DNA of 64,000 bases from Dryomyza anilis (taxonomy: Eukaryota; Arthropoda; Insecta; Diptera; Dryomyzidae): the NCBI GenBank assembly GCA_951804985.1, contig OX638134.1, positions 77,851,679 to 77,915,678 of the forward strand, read 5' to 3'. The notes beneath the pieces are model-generated. The model ran no database searches and had not been told where the DNA came from. It worked only from the letters and a program-made list of their open reading frames with translations. Below, in pieces: positions 24,237 to 35,921 of the stretch. A program made the translations under genes and the position numbers. The stretch's first letter is position 1. Every line of letters begins with the position of its first letter.

Positions 24237-24839
24237 AGACATTTAGTCGCATGAGGCAGGCTGGTGCTGCTTAGCGAAATTTGCGGGTCAACTAAAAAAA
24301 ATTCAAATGAGAAATTGAACATGTAAATTCAAATGCTTGACAATTAAAATAATGATAAAAATCATTATAGTTTTCTCATTTATTTTCAAATAAACTCTAA
24401 ATGAATTTCTTCTTTTTCAAAAATGTGGGGGTGTTATGTAAAAAGCATATTCTGTGTTAAAGCGTAATACATAACAAATTTTCGAATAATCTTGGTATTA
24501 AGGAGAATATAAAAACGGTTAATCAGTTAAATTCTGTGGTGTGATAAATGAATAAAAGCATAATGTGGTTGAAATTCGGCGAATGACTTTGTGTATGGTG
24601 TTGAGATCGAGATTGAATGACAAGGTTAAGAATATGATGCAAATATTAGTTCAAATTAGGATAAGGATTTAAATTATGAAGTTTGAGCTGAAAATTCGTT
24701 TAAACGTGGATAGTAAGAGGAAGACTGGTTTAGGATAGAAGAGTTAAAGAGAAAACGAGCTTTGAAATTCGTAAAACAAAATGTGCTGTAAACTAAATTA
24801 AAGATGTAGGAAAACTGAAAAATGTTTTCTTTTAGAATT
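24237..24839. other. AT-rich unique-looking DNA
   Basis: This continues the host locus beyond the foldback element. It has no long frame on either strand and no recognisable RNA. Purine-rich on the + strand from 24540 to 24800. Confidence 0.45.
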
Positions 24840-24912
24840 TTAATTAATTATTTATTTATTTGTTTATTTATTTATTTGTTTATTTATTTATTTATTTATT
24901 TATTTATTAATA
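24840..24912 (+). repeat. (TTTA)n microsatellite
   Basis: About 17 units of TTTA with a few TTTG interruptions. Confidence 0.95.
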
Positions 24913-24939
24913 TGTTGTATTTTTGGCTGTGCAATGAGA

Positions 24940-26690
24940 TTTTTAGACTTTTGTGTTTTTCCCGTTTTTGTATTCTTTGGATTTTTTTTAATTATTTGAG
25001 TTTTGTTTTATTTCTGTTTTTACTTTTGATTTTTTTTTTTTTAGATTTAGTTTGTTTTTTTTTATAAATTTTGTTTGTGTTTTTCCCCCTTTTTTTTGAA
25101 ATGTTACTTTTGATTTTCTGTTTTTGATATTGTGTGTTTTTGTTTTTGTGTTATTGCTTTTTTTGCGTTTCTTATGCTTTTGTGTTTTCAATTTTGCTTT
25201 TGTGTTTGTGATTTAGTCCTAGTTATTGTGTTTTGCTTATAATATAAGCGTTTTATTTTTTTGATTTTTGTTTTGTTTATTTGTCGTTGTTTAATATTTT
25301 GTGTTTCTGCTTTTGTTTTTGTGTTTTGCTTTTCTTTTTTTGTTTCTGCGTTTTTGCTTATGTGTTTTTCGATTTTGCTTTTAGTTTTTGCATTTATGTT
25401 TCTGCTTATGATTTTGTGTTTTTGTTTTTGCGGTTGTGTTTATTTTTTCGTTTTTGCTTTACGTTTTTGATTTAAGTTATTGCTTTGTGTTTTTTCCGTT
25501 TCTATATTATTTAGATTTTTTTTTAATTTTTTGAGTTTGTTTTATTTCTGTTTTTGCTTTTTATTTTTTTTTTTAGGAAATTTAGTTTGGGTTTTTTTAT
25601 TTGTTTGTGTTTTCCCCCTTTTTTTTGAAATTTTGATTTTCTGTTTTTTATATTGTTTGTGTTTTTGTGTTATTGCTTTTTTTTGCGTTTCTTATGCTTT
25701 TGTGTTTTCAATTTTGCTTTTGTGTTTGTGATTTAGTTCTAGATTTTGGTGTTTTGCTTTTAATATAAGCGTTTTATTTTTTTTTTTTGGTTTTTTTACT
25801 TTTTGTTTTGTTTAAATGTCGTTGTTTAATATTTTGTGTTTCTGCTTTTGTTTGTGTGTTTTGCTTTTCTGTTTTTGTTTCTGCGTTTTTGCTTTTGTGT
25901 TTTTCGATTTTGCTTTTAGTTTTTGCATTTATGTTTCTGCTTATGTTTTTGCTTTTCTGTTTTTGTTTTTGCTGTTGTGTTTATTTTTTCGTGTTTGCTT
26001 TTCGCTTTTGATTTAAGTTATTGCTTTTGTGTTTTTGCTGTTGTGTTTTCGCTTTTGTCTTTGGTTTTATTTTTGTGTTTGTTTTTTCTTTGCGCGTATG
26101 TTTTTGTGTTATTGATTTTGGATTTTTTTTTTTTGCTTTTGTGTTCTTATTTTGGTTTTTGGATTTTTTTTATTTGCACTTGTGTTATTAATTTTGTTTT
26201 TGCTTTTGTTGTAGTTTTTGTGTTTCTGCTTTTTTTTCGGTTTTGCGTTGGTATTTTTATTTTGGCGTTTTTGCATTTGTTTTTGTATTATTTATATTGT
26301 ATTTGTATTTCTTCTTTCGTTTTTGTGTTTTTAATTTTGCTTTTTTGTTTTTGTTTTAGTTATTGTATTTCTGATTTTAATTTTGTTATTTTGGTTTTGT
26401 TTATTCAACTTTGTTTTAGTTTTGTATTTTGTATTTTTGATATCATTTTTGCTTTTGTTTTTGTGTTTTTCATTTGTTTGTTTTTGCCTTTAAGTTTTTG
26501 CTCTTGAATTTGTGTATTTGCTTTTATGTTCTTACTTTTGTATTTGTGAGCTTTGTTTTTGTGATTTTGTGTTTTTGCTTTTATTTTTTATTTTTTGCTT
26601 TGAAATATTTTTTTAATTTGATTTTTTTTTCCGAGTTATATCGTTTTTAAAGTTTATGTTTTATGGGAGATGACACGCCCCTTTATTTTT
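24940..26690 (+). mobile_element. T/G tract plus 3' core of composite element
   Basis: Bases 24940-26630 form a T/G-rich tract like that at 5350-7075. A tandem duplication of about 530 bases is visible: GTCGTTGTTTAATATTTTGT begins near 25283 and again near 25818, and the AGATTTTCTGTTTTT blocks repeat at similar spacing. At 26631 the sequence CCGAGTTATATCGTTTTTAA, then GGGAGATGACACGCCCC, matches the 3' core of the element at 33801. After CACGCCCCTTT the similarity stops, so the 3' end is truncated. The Phe/Val/Leu/Cys open frames here (one of 194 codons) are composition artefacts. Confidence 0.7.
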
Positions 26691-27930
26691 ACTAGATTAA
26701 TTTATTTATTTATTAAATATTAATCTTTTTTATTTCCAAATTTGTTTTTCATTGTTTAAATATTTTATTCTTTAAATAAACACGTATTTTTGAAGCATTA
26801 TTTGACACCCTGCTAAATATAAACCGGCGAATAACACTTTGCACAGCTTTGGCAACTTTTGAGCCGAATAAAATGAACTGCAGCAAAATCAAGATAGATA
26901 TGCTGGAAAAACTATGCTGCCAATTGCAACAAACTAACATAAAAGCATCTTTTTTTTAAGCTAATATTTTGTACTGTTTTGGCATTTCATCAAGAAGAGA
27001 AGGCAGTTCAAATGACAATAACAGCAGCAGTTGCAACAACATATTGCTGCAGCCGATATCAATGCCAACAGCATTTGGCGTCAAAAGTGGCGACGGGCTA
27101 AACTTATTGACTAGATAAAAGACACAACAATACTAAAAACGAAAATACTAAATAAAAAAATTCAAACTATAAAAATAAAAGACAAAATAATAATAATGAA
27201 AAAATAAATAAATAGCGTCCAGTTCTTGTAGGGAACATAGTATAGTAGGCGAGATCACGTTGCAACCATATTCTTTCTTTACGTGTAGATGCTTCGTGTT
27301 AACAGTCCACGTCCTTTGTACCTTAGGGGGTTAATATAAAAAATGCCTACTTTGTGCATATCTAAGTGGAGAGAAGAACACCCTGTCTAAATTTTATGTT
27401 CCTAGGTCTGATGGTTTAGGCCTGATCAGGACTTGTTCATTTTTATATAAAGAGTGTTTGGTTCATCGAAGTCAATAATTTAGGAGGTCATTCTATGACT
27501 CGAAATATAAGTAAATAGGAAACAAAAAAATGTCTAATTTTGCATCCACTTGAAGATACATGGTGTTTAAAAAATGCATATTACTGACATAACCTAGTCA
27601 AGAAAACTGGTTATACAGTAAAATCTGTTGATAAATTAGTATCAATTTTACACTCATGTTTTTGACAATTAAATTGACTTTCCAATGGTATATCACATCT
27701 TTGAATCCCAATATAGTTACCTTCTTTAAAATGTACGTAAAGTTGAAATTTCCAAAAATTAAAATACAAATTTTGACTTTGTCATTATTTTGAAGACAAG
27801 CGTGATAGGTCTACTTTATGGCTAGTTTTTATTTGTTGTATATAATGTGAAAATACATAATTTGTCTTCCAAATACTTATCAACATAATAAATGTATGTA
27901 TAAAACATCGAACTGGAGGGTAAGTCCAAT
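26691..27930. other. Mixed AT-rich and unique-looking DNA
   Basis: Bases 26800-27110 include AACAGCAGCAGTTGCAAC-type opa sequence. Bases 27215-27480 are of average complexity with no frame and no known family that I recognise. 27480-27930 is AT-rich. No gene supported. Confidence 0.45.
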
Positions 27931-29285
27931 TTCAGACTTTTCTACACCTAGCATTGAATTTTGTCTCTCAGTGCACTGCAAACATTTCCTCGTGAGTGGC
28001 AGCTTTTCATCTGCAACAATAATAACAACAGCTTGACTAATAAAAAAAAACGGCTATTGAACCAGGTAATCGAAGGGGACCCAGCGGCGGCCCGCGGGGC
28101 CTTCACTGAAACCATGCAGCACAAAAAACACATTTTCACATTTATTTGGATTTTTATTAGTTTGTGGGTTAAGCGTCAGTCACAGTGAGCGCAAGCAACA
28201 CGAGAAAGCCACACAAAATGCAGCCAACCAGCCGCATGGTGAAAGATACAGCAGCAGCCACAACAAAAATAAACTAAAAATAACAACAAAATTAAAAAAA
28301 CAACAACAATGACAAAAATAACTAGTGAAAAAAAGTGCGCTTTAACGTTTAATTGCAGAGCGTTAGCAATAGCCATTGAAAAGATACAAAAAAACTGACG
28401 CAGATACAAAAAGTATCTGGCAGATACGCAAAAGTATCTGCAAGCGGTAACATTGGATTTTTGCACGTTTCGCCATTTGAAATGATGACATGCGGTGGTT
28501 ACAATGCTGCTGCAACTGTTGATGCTGCTGTTGATGAGTGGCTGCTGCTGCCTTTGTTGTTGCTGCTGCCTGCCAAGTTAGCAACGACAACAACAATTTC
28601 GTGGCGGCAGATTTTGCAGTTGCGCATATGGTTTTATGTTGCAGTTGATTAGCAGCAGTTGGCAGCAACAAAAATTACAACAACAACTGCTGCTGCAACT
28701 GCAACTGCTGCTGACTAATTATGACGAGCGCACAAATTGCACGCATGCGCAGCAACATGTTTTCATTGTTGTTGCAAATATTTAGTGAAAATTATTTTTC
28801 AACGCTTCACTCTCTTTCACGCACCTTTCTACACATTGCTGCCGAAAAAAAAAAACGAAACAAATCATTAAAAGTAACAACAAACTTTCACCAACTGACC
28901 AGCAACACAACAACATCAAATGCCGCTGGCGTTTGCAATGACAATAGCTGCAACTGCAGCATCAGTATCAACAACAGTAACAGCAACAATAACCAACATT
29001 GCAGCAAAAATTGCTGGCACGATTTTTGCGATTGCTGCGCAAACGCATCTAATTGCCAATAAATTATGGCTAATTGTTGTTGCTGCTATAGCCACCAACA
29101 ATGAAAACAATATTTAAATTTGCCGCAAATGTTTATAATGATTTTTTGGTTTTTTGTTTGAGGTTTTTGTTGCTGATTTTTATGCCTTATGAGCAGCAAT
29201 TGTTGCCTGCACGCGCGCGTCTTATTTATTAAAGTGAAAATGCTGAAATTGCTGCTAGCAGTTACTGCTGCAACAAAATTTGATT
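27931..29285. other. Large opa-type island
   Basis: GC-richer DNA dominated by CAACAA, CTGCTG and GCAGCAAC runs, with a CCAGCGGCGGCCCGCGGGGCC segment at 28081. AAAAGTATCTG/CAGATAC words repeat at 28380-28440. Frames of 60-113 codons exist on both strands but code only for Thr/Asn/Ala/Gln or Leu/Val runs. I see no protein domain. Possible regulatory or transcribed non-coding DNA. Confidence 0.45.
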
Positions 29286-30890
29286 TTTCTACAAAATTTC
29301 AATATTTCATAAAAAAAAAAGTTAATTTTATATAAAAATTCAATTTTTCACTAAAATCAAATTTTCATTAAAAATTTAAATTTTCACTAAAACTAAAATT
29401 TTCACCAAAACTAAAATTTTCACTGAAAATTAATTTTTTATTACTAAAAATTCAATTTCTCACTAAAAATTCATTTTTTCACTAAAAATTCAATTATTCA
29501 CTAAAAATTCAATTATTCACTAAAAATTCAATTTTTCACTAAAAATTCAATTTTTCACTAAAAATTCAATTTTTCACTAAAAATTCAATTTTTCACTAAA
29601 AATTCAATTTTTCACTAAAAATTCAATTTTTCACTAAAAATTCAATTTTTCACTAAAAATTCAATTTTTCACTAAAAAATCAATTTTTCACTAAAAATTC
29701 AATTTTTCACTAAAAATTCAATTTTTCACTAAAAAAATTAAATTTTTCACTAAAATTAAATTTTTCACTAAAAATTCAATTTTTCACATAAAATTCAATT
29801 TTTCACTAAAAATTCAATTTTTCACTAAAAATTCAATTTTTCGCTAAAAATTCAATTTTTCACTAAAAATTAAATTTTTCACTAAAAATTCAAATTTTCA
29901 CTAAAAATGCAATTTTTCATTAAAAATTAAATTTTTCACTAAAAATTCAACTTTTCACTATAAATTAATTTTTTATTAAGAAATCAAATTTCCCTAAAAA
30001 TTATTTTTTTCACTAAAAATTTAATTTTTCACTAAAAATTCAATTTTTCGCTAAAATCCAATTTTATCACAAAAAAATACAATTTTTTTCCAAAAATTAA
30101 ATTATTCACTAATAAATAAAATTTTCACTAAAAATTCAATTTTTCACAAAAAAATTCAATTTTTCACTAAAAATTCGATTTTTCCCTAAATAAACTTCAA
30201 TTTTATCACTAAAAAGTCAATTTTTTTATTAAGAAATCAATTTTTCAATAAAAATACAATTTTTCACTAAAAATTCCATTTTTCACTAAAAATTCAATTT
30301 TTCACTAAAAATTCAATTTTTCACTAAAAATTCAATTTTTCACTAAAAATTCCATTTTTCACTAAAAATTCCATTTTTCACTAAAAATTCAATTTTTCAC
30401 TAAAAATTCAATTTTTCACTAAAAATTCAATTTTTCACTAAAAATTCAATTTTTCACGAAAAATTAAATTTTTCACTAAAAATTAAATTTTTCACGAAAA
30501 ATTAAATTTTTCACTAAAAATTAAATTTTTCACTAAAAATTAAATTTTTCACTAAAAATTCAATTTTTCACTAAAAATTAAATTTTTCACTAAAAATTCA
30601 ATTTTTCACTAAAAATTCAATTTTTCACTAAAAATTCAATTTTTCACTAAAAATTCAATTTTTCACTAAAAATTCAATTTTTCACTAAAAATTCAATTTT
30701 TCACTAAAAATTCAATTTTTCACTAAAAATTCAATTTTTCACTAAAAATTCAATTTTTCACTAAAAATTCTATTTTCACTAAAAAAATAAATTTTTCATT
30801 AAAAATTCACTTTATCATTGTAAATTCAATTATTCACTTTAATTTCAATTGTTCACTAAAAATTAAATTTTTAACTAATAAATGTTTACT
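29286..30890 (-). repeat. 19-bp hairpin minisatellite array B (inverted)
   Basis: The same 19-bp family as 8695-9640 in opposite orientation (TTCAATTTTTCACTAAAAA on +), roughly 80 units. It is well conserved at 29515-29715 and 30260-30770 and drifted at the edges. Confidence 0.95.
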
Positions 30891-30999
30891 ATAAATTATC
30901 CAATTTTGTACTGAAAACTTAATTATTATTAAAAAAAAATCCTAATAAAATAATGAAATCCGTGTTTCTATTATTAATTTGATCACCCTGCCCGCCACT

Positions 31000-31072
31000 G
31001 CGTATGAGCAACATTTGTACTTAATTCTCTGTCTTTTATTCCATTTTATTCAATTAAATGTTGCTCATACGC
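31000..31072. repeat. 17-bp perfect inverted repeat
   Basis: GCGTATGAGCAACATTT at 31000-31016 is the exact complement of 31056-31072, with a 39-base AT-rich spacer. Complementarity ends abruptly at both sides. Confidence 0.85.
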
Positions 31073-31480
31073 ACTGCATGACAATCTTTCAAAGAGCCAA
31101 AGCAGCCGCAATTAAATTAAGTTCTGCCACTACTTTCAATGCACATTTTTAGTTATTCAATTATTTACGTAGCTACTAATACAAATGGGCATGTGTGACG
31201 AAGGTAACTACTTAATATATATAGATAGCGTCATGTGTAATAATTTCAATTTCATCATCGATTTATTGGGTTTTTCCAATGTGCCAACTGAAGAGCCCAA
31301 TACAATCCAACAGCACCCAACCCAATCAACCCTTCTGACAGCCATGAGCATTGCTATGTGTGTCAAATAAATGAAAATATTGCATGTAAATTTGACACGG
31401 CAACGACAACAACTACATAAAACAATTACAATTCCAATGTGTTAAGCTGAAAGTTATTAAGTTAAATTTTAATTTTTAGA
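31073..31480. other. Unique-looking DNA, no gene called
   Basis: Includes a 61-codon ATG frame (31185-31370) with no recognisable domain and no flanking signals. Treated as chance. Confidence 0.4.
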
Positions 31481-32060
31481 ACTTTTCTATTTCCAATTAC
31501 TTTAATTTCCATTAGAAAATATAAATTTAATTTTTAATTAAATCTACTTTAAATAGAAAACATACATTTTATTTGAAAACCAAAATTTTACATAGAAAAT
31601 CTAAAATTAATTTGAAATTTTCATCATTTCAATTATAAACTCTCAAATTCGTTTGGAATTTTCAGAATTTTAAATAGAATAACTTAAATTCTTTTGGAAT
31701 TTTCTGAATTTCAAGTTAAAAAATATCAAATTCAATTGGAATTTGCTAAATTTTAAATAGAAAATATTAAATTTATTTTTAATTTTCACCATTTCAAATA
31801 GAAAATATTAAATTTATTTAGAATTTACAAAATAATATTATATTTCAGAAAATCACAAATTCTGTTGGAATTTAATTCATTTCAAAAAGAAAATCTCAAA
31901 TTCATATGAAATTTTCATATTTTCAAATAAAGAAACACAAATTAGTTTAGAATGTACTGAATTTCAATTTAAAAATAAATAATACTCGAGATATTTTCTC
32001 AAATTCAGTAGAATATGATGTAGAATTTAAATTTTAAAAATAATTTAAAGTAACATTTTT
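31481..32060 (+). repeat. Degenerate AT-rich tandem repeat, about 40-45 bp
   Basis: Words such as TTTCAAATAGAAAATATCAA followed by ATTTGGAATTTTCA recur a dozen or more times with many substitutions, indicating an old tandem array. Confidence 0.6.
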
Positions 32061-33035
32061 ATTTTGTTTTTTTTTTAGATAATGCATTTTTCTAATTCTA
32101 ATATTTTCACATATTTTTATCTAAAATATACCAAATAACGTTTTTTAATTTTAAAAATTGTTCATATAGGCTTTTATTCCATTGTACCATAGCATTTGGT
32201 TATTTTTATTGCCCCCCAATAACTTCTGCCATACGGCGTGAAATGTTGCGGCTATAAATCGAAGTTTATATGTATCTATAGTGCGTATAAATTATATGCG
32301 AAGCCAGTAGAAAAAAGTGGTATTTAAATACCAAAAAGTTTATCTTTAAAAATATTTAATATAACTTCATATTATTAGCAAAATTCAGTGACTATATCAA
32401 ACAATATATTAAAAATTGATTGAAATAAATTTTAAAATATTCAAAAATTATTTTATGATAAGACTAATACTTACAAAAAATAATGGTAATATATATTAAG
32501 AAACATTAAAAATTTTGCATTTTATCCACTACAACTAATTTAATGATTTTTTACTATTAAAATTAGTCAATGCGATTTTCCTATTAATATTATAGTGTGA
32601 GAACTATTAATATTATAGTGGCGTCTCACTATTGATTTAAATAGTTTTTACTATTAAGAATTAATGTAATGTCCTATTGCTACAGGAATGTCCCATTGAA
32701 ATAATAATTTATTAAATTAAAATAAATCGACTTATACTATTATATCAATATAATTAAATTATTAATTGTATTATTCAGACTATTGCTTTAAATATATTGC
32801 AACATAAAATCAATAGTATAAATCATTTAAAAGTAATAGGACATCATATTCTCTTAAAAGGATATAAATATAACACATTTTTATGTGAACACACTATTTA
32901 ATTTATAGTTTCTTATATTCATTCAATAGGATTAATTCTATATTATTGAAAAAATAAATAAATGCAAATGAAACTTTTTGAAATATTTGTATGTTAATTT
33001 TATTAAATACATATTATATAAAATTTTATGTCAAA
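32061..33035. other. AT-rich DNA with ATTAATAG-type words
   Basis: Very AT-rich. Short words such as CTATTAATATTATAG and AATAGTAT recur irregularly (32580-32640, 32700-32830), suggesting an old degraded repeat. No gene. Confidence 0.45.
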
Positions 33036-34000
33036 CTAGCTGGACCCGTACACGACTCGTGCAAAGATTTTGTGAATGCAAGGTTATGAAGCAATTTTAT
33101 TAATATAAATAACATTTTTATTATTTATATCATTGGTTTTTTATTGGTTTTATAAATGTAGTAACCAAAACCAAACTAATTCTCCGCTAAAACAACTTTT
33201 CTCATATACAATTCTTTCTCAGACTGTGCTTCCCCGTAAAGTTTTTCCCAGTAGAAGTTTAATTGTGGCTAGTTTTAGTGTGGTGAGTTTTAGTGTGGTA
33301 AGTTTTAGTGTGGTGAATTTTGGTGTGCTGAATTTTAGTGTGGTGAATTTTGGTGTGGTGAGTTTCAATGTGGTGAGTTTTAGTGTGGTGAGTTTTAGTG
33401 TGGTGAGTTTTAGTGTGGTGAGTTTTAATGTGGTGAATTTGAGTGTGGTGAATTTTATTGTGTTGAGTTTTAGTGTGGTGAATTTGAGTGTAGTAAATTT
33501 TAGTGTGATGAATTTGAGTGTGTTGAATTTTAGTGTGGTGAGTTTTAGTGTGGTGAATTTTAGTGTGATGAGTTTTAGTGTGGTGAATTTTATTGTATTG
33601 TATTGAAGTGTGGTTGATTTTGTTTTTGTTTTCTATCCTTTTTTTATTTTTCTATTGTTTTTGAGTTATTGCTTAAGTTTTGTGCTTTTACTTTTGTTTT
33701 TGTGTTTGATTTTATTTTTGCTTTTGTTTTTGTGTTTTTGCTTTTGTATTTTTTTTTTGTATTTGTGTTTTTTGTTTCATCTTCTTAGCTTGTGTATGTG
33801 CCGAGTTATATCGTTTTGAAAGTTTAGGTTGTATGGGAGGTGCCACGCCCCTTTGTCCAATCCCGCCATATATAGCCTATGACATCCTCCGGACTCCATA
33901 GTATCCTGGTGCAAAATTTCAGTTAAATCGGTTCAGTGGTTTAGTTGTGATGCTGGAACAAACAGACAGACGGACCAAGAGTTTTATATATATAGATAGA
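33036..34000 (+). mobile_element. Composite interspersed element, complete copy
   Basis: Four modules in order. (1) Head CTAGCTGGACCCGTACACGA with a small hairpin, then TTTTTTATTGGTTTTATAAA. (2) About 24 units of the 15-bp AGTGTGGTGAGTTTT repeat (33265-33610). (3) A T/G tract (33610-33790). (4) A 3' core from CCGAGTTATATCG (33801) through AAATCGGTTCAGTGGTTTAG, ending in CAGACAGACGGAC and TATATATAGATAG. The 3' core, GACAGACGG run and TA-rich end recall mini-me/DINE-type elements of flies, from memory. A frame of 157 codons (33133-33606) runs through modules 1-2 as SVVSF-type pentapeptides. There is no enzyme domain, so it is non-autonomous. Partial relatives lie at 10353, 24940, 41195 and 43641. 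Confidence 0.75.
33801..34000 (+). repeat. Conserved 3' core of the composite family
   Basis: The non-repetitive 3' domain. It includes GGAGGTGCCACGCCCCTTTG, then AAATCGGTTCAGTGGTTTAG, GATGCTGGAACAAACAGACA and a TA-rich terminus. A truncated second copy lies at 26631-26690. Confidence 0.75.
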
Positions 34001-35880
34001 AATTAATGGTGAACCATCGATATTCATTGACTTGAATTTTCCCGCTGTCTTCCTTCGCAAATTTATGATGTGGATAAAACGGAGTGAATCTGCACATGAA
34101 TAAATTTTAAAATATTAATTAGTACTTAATAAAATTATGTTCAACAATTTAAATCGTAACTCTATTCATCCTATTAATACATCCTATTAAAATAAAATGG
34201 AACAACTATAACGACAATAATTTTCATCGTATGAAGCTCATATTTAATAATTTGATCATATAAAAGCAATAAGAAATACAAAAACAATAGTTTGCTTCAT
34301 TAAACATATTGATGTTAATGAAGTTAATCCTATAAAAACAAAATGACAAAACTCTAAAGACAATTATTTTAATCCTATGAAGTTTAATATTTCTTAATGA
34401 AGTTTAATATTTCTTAATGACGAATTTGCTAATCGTGAAGTACACCACATTTTACAATATCACTGTTACATTTTTACGTATTTAATTACCTACTCTTTTG
34501 AGAACGTACAATGTTTAGCAACTTAGTATTTTTCGACTATTAGTCATAATAGCGACTTTTGTAGAAGAGTTAATAACCCATATACATTTTTAATAAAATT
34601 ATAATGTATTTATTGTTATACATAATAAATTAGTTTAGTATGGTCTGGCGTTGCTCATATACATTTTTGATAAATAACCCAAATATTAAATATTTTAATA
34701 CCTTTTTTTCCCTATGAATACTTATTTTAATTTTTTTTTTAAGCTACATTGAAAAAGTTATTTTTTTATTTAATGGTTTTATCACATTAATATAATAGTT
34801 TATTTAATGTAACTCAAACTATGTATTAATAATCAATAGTATTGCACTATAAAATATACTATTTAAACAATAGTGAAATTACTATTTTATCAATAACGTG
34901 TCCTATTGAATAAATGTTGACCACCTTATTTGCTGAACAATAATACAAAATACTATAAAAACTATTTAATTAATAGGAAAAACTATTGTTTCGTGTCCTT
35001 TTAGAATCAATAATTGTACTGTTTTTTTTTCTGAGTGTGCCGATCAAAATCATTACAATTCGAATTTGTAATAAAAAATAAACACTTTTCATCAAATTTA
35101 AATCGTTTAAATTGTATTTGCTTTTTGTTGTCAAATATTTGTATTTTAAACGAAATTGAATTTCATCACATGCCCGATTATACAAAATTTCATAGTATCC
35201 TTACTAGAAAAATCAGCGGCAAATACATTTTATTTAAATTCGAATAAATTAATGGTATTATATTTTTAAAATAACAAAATTTTATTTATTTTAATTTATT
35301 AATTTTATCACTCGAAATTCATCATTCAAAATATATCACACACAACTTAAGAAATCTTAGTAAAATTCAAAAATCTTCCGAAAATAATGAGTGATAAGTA
35401 TATTCGAAATTTTTGGAATATACAATGTTTAATTATGCTTTAATGCAAAGTGTGTTAAGACTTTGCATTATGCAATATTAATAATAACTACTCACTGTTA
35501 ATGAATTTCATGTGTTAACATTTAAAAAACTTTGAAATTTCCGATTGTATTCCATGTAAGAGTTTAGTGTGATATATAAATTTTGAATAATGTTTGATCA
35601 TTTTTTTTATAAAAAATATATTTTTTGTTATTTGCTTTGATAACTTTTAAATGATATCACTTTGGTAATTATTTGCCAATGGAGTTTTTAACTTTTACAA
35701 CGATCTTCAAGGTTTTTTATGCTGTGATACGTTTTTTTATCATGCGATGATTTTTGGTATTTCATAAAGTATATTTAAAAATTGTATTTAACTAAAATTG
35801 AATTGATTAATTTATAAATTTTAATAAACAATGAATGTTTGTAATTATGATATTTAATAATTTTCATTTTTTAATTTCAG
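34001..35880. other. AT-rich DNA, no complete gene
   Basis: AT-rich and mostly free of the window's satellites. AATAGTATT-like words recur at 34780-35000. Small frames at 34970-35247 overlap on both strands and lack any domain. Confidence 0.4.
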
Positions 35881-35921
35881 TGATGACTTTTTTAAAATGA
35901 TTTCGACAAGACTATTTACCG
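35881..35921 (+). other. Candidate 41-nt exon
   Basis: A strong 3' splice site consensus (TTTTTTAATTTCAG, ending at 35880, with a TTTAATAA branch-point-like word about 25 bases upstream) and a strong 5' splice site (ACCG then GTAAGT at 35922) bracket 41 bases. One frame is open throughout and contains an ATG with a good AAAATGA context, reading MISTRLFT before the junction. The short basic, hydroxylated start could be a mitochondrial-type presequence, but that is speculation. No adjoining exon is recognised, and chance splice-like pairs are expected in AT-rich DNA. Confidence 0.25.

Noticed and set aside
25923..26507. 194-codon Phe/Val/Leu/Cys-rich open frame
   Set aside because: It lies in a T/G-only tract where stop codons are rare and every frame reads hydrophobic residues. 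No domain or signals.
28721..29117. Overlapping 65-113-codon frames in the opa island
   Set aside because: They translate CAA/GCA/ACA runs in several frames and both strands. No domain, splice context or conserved motif.
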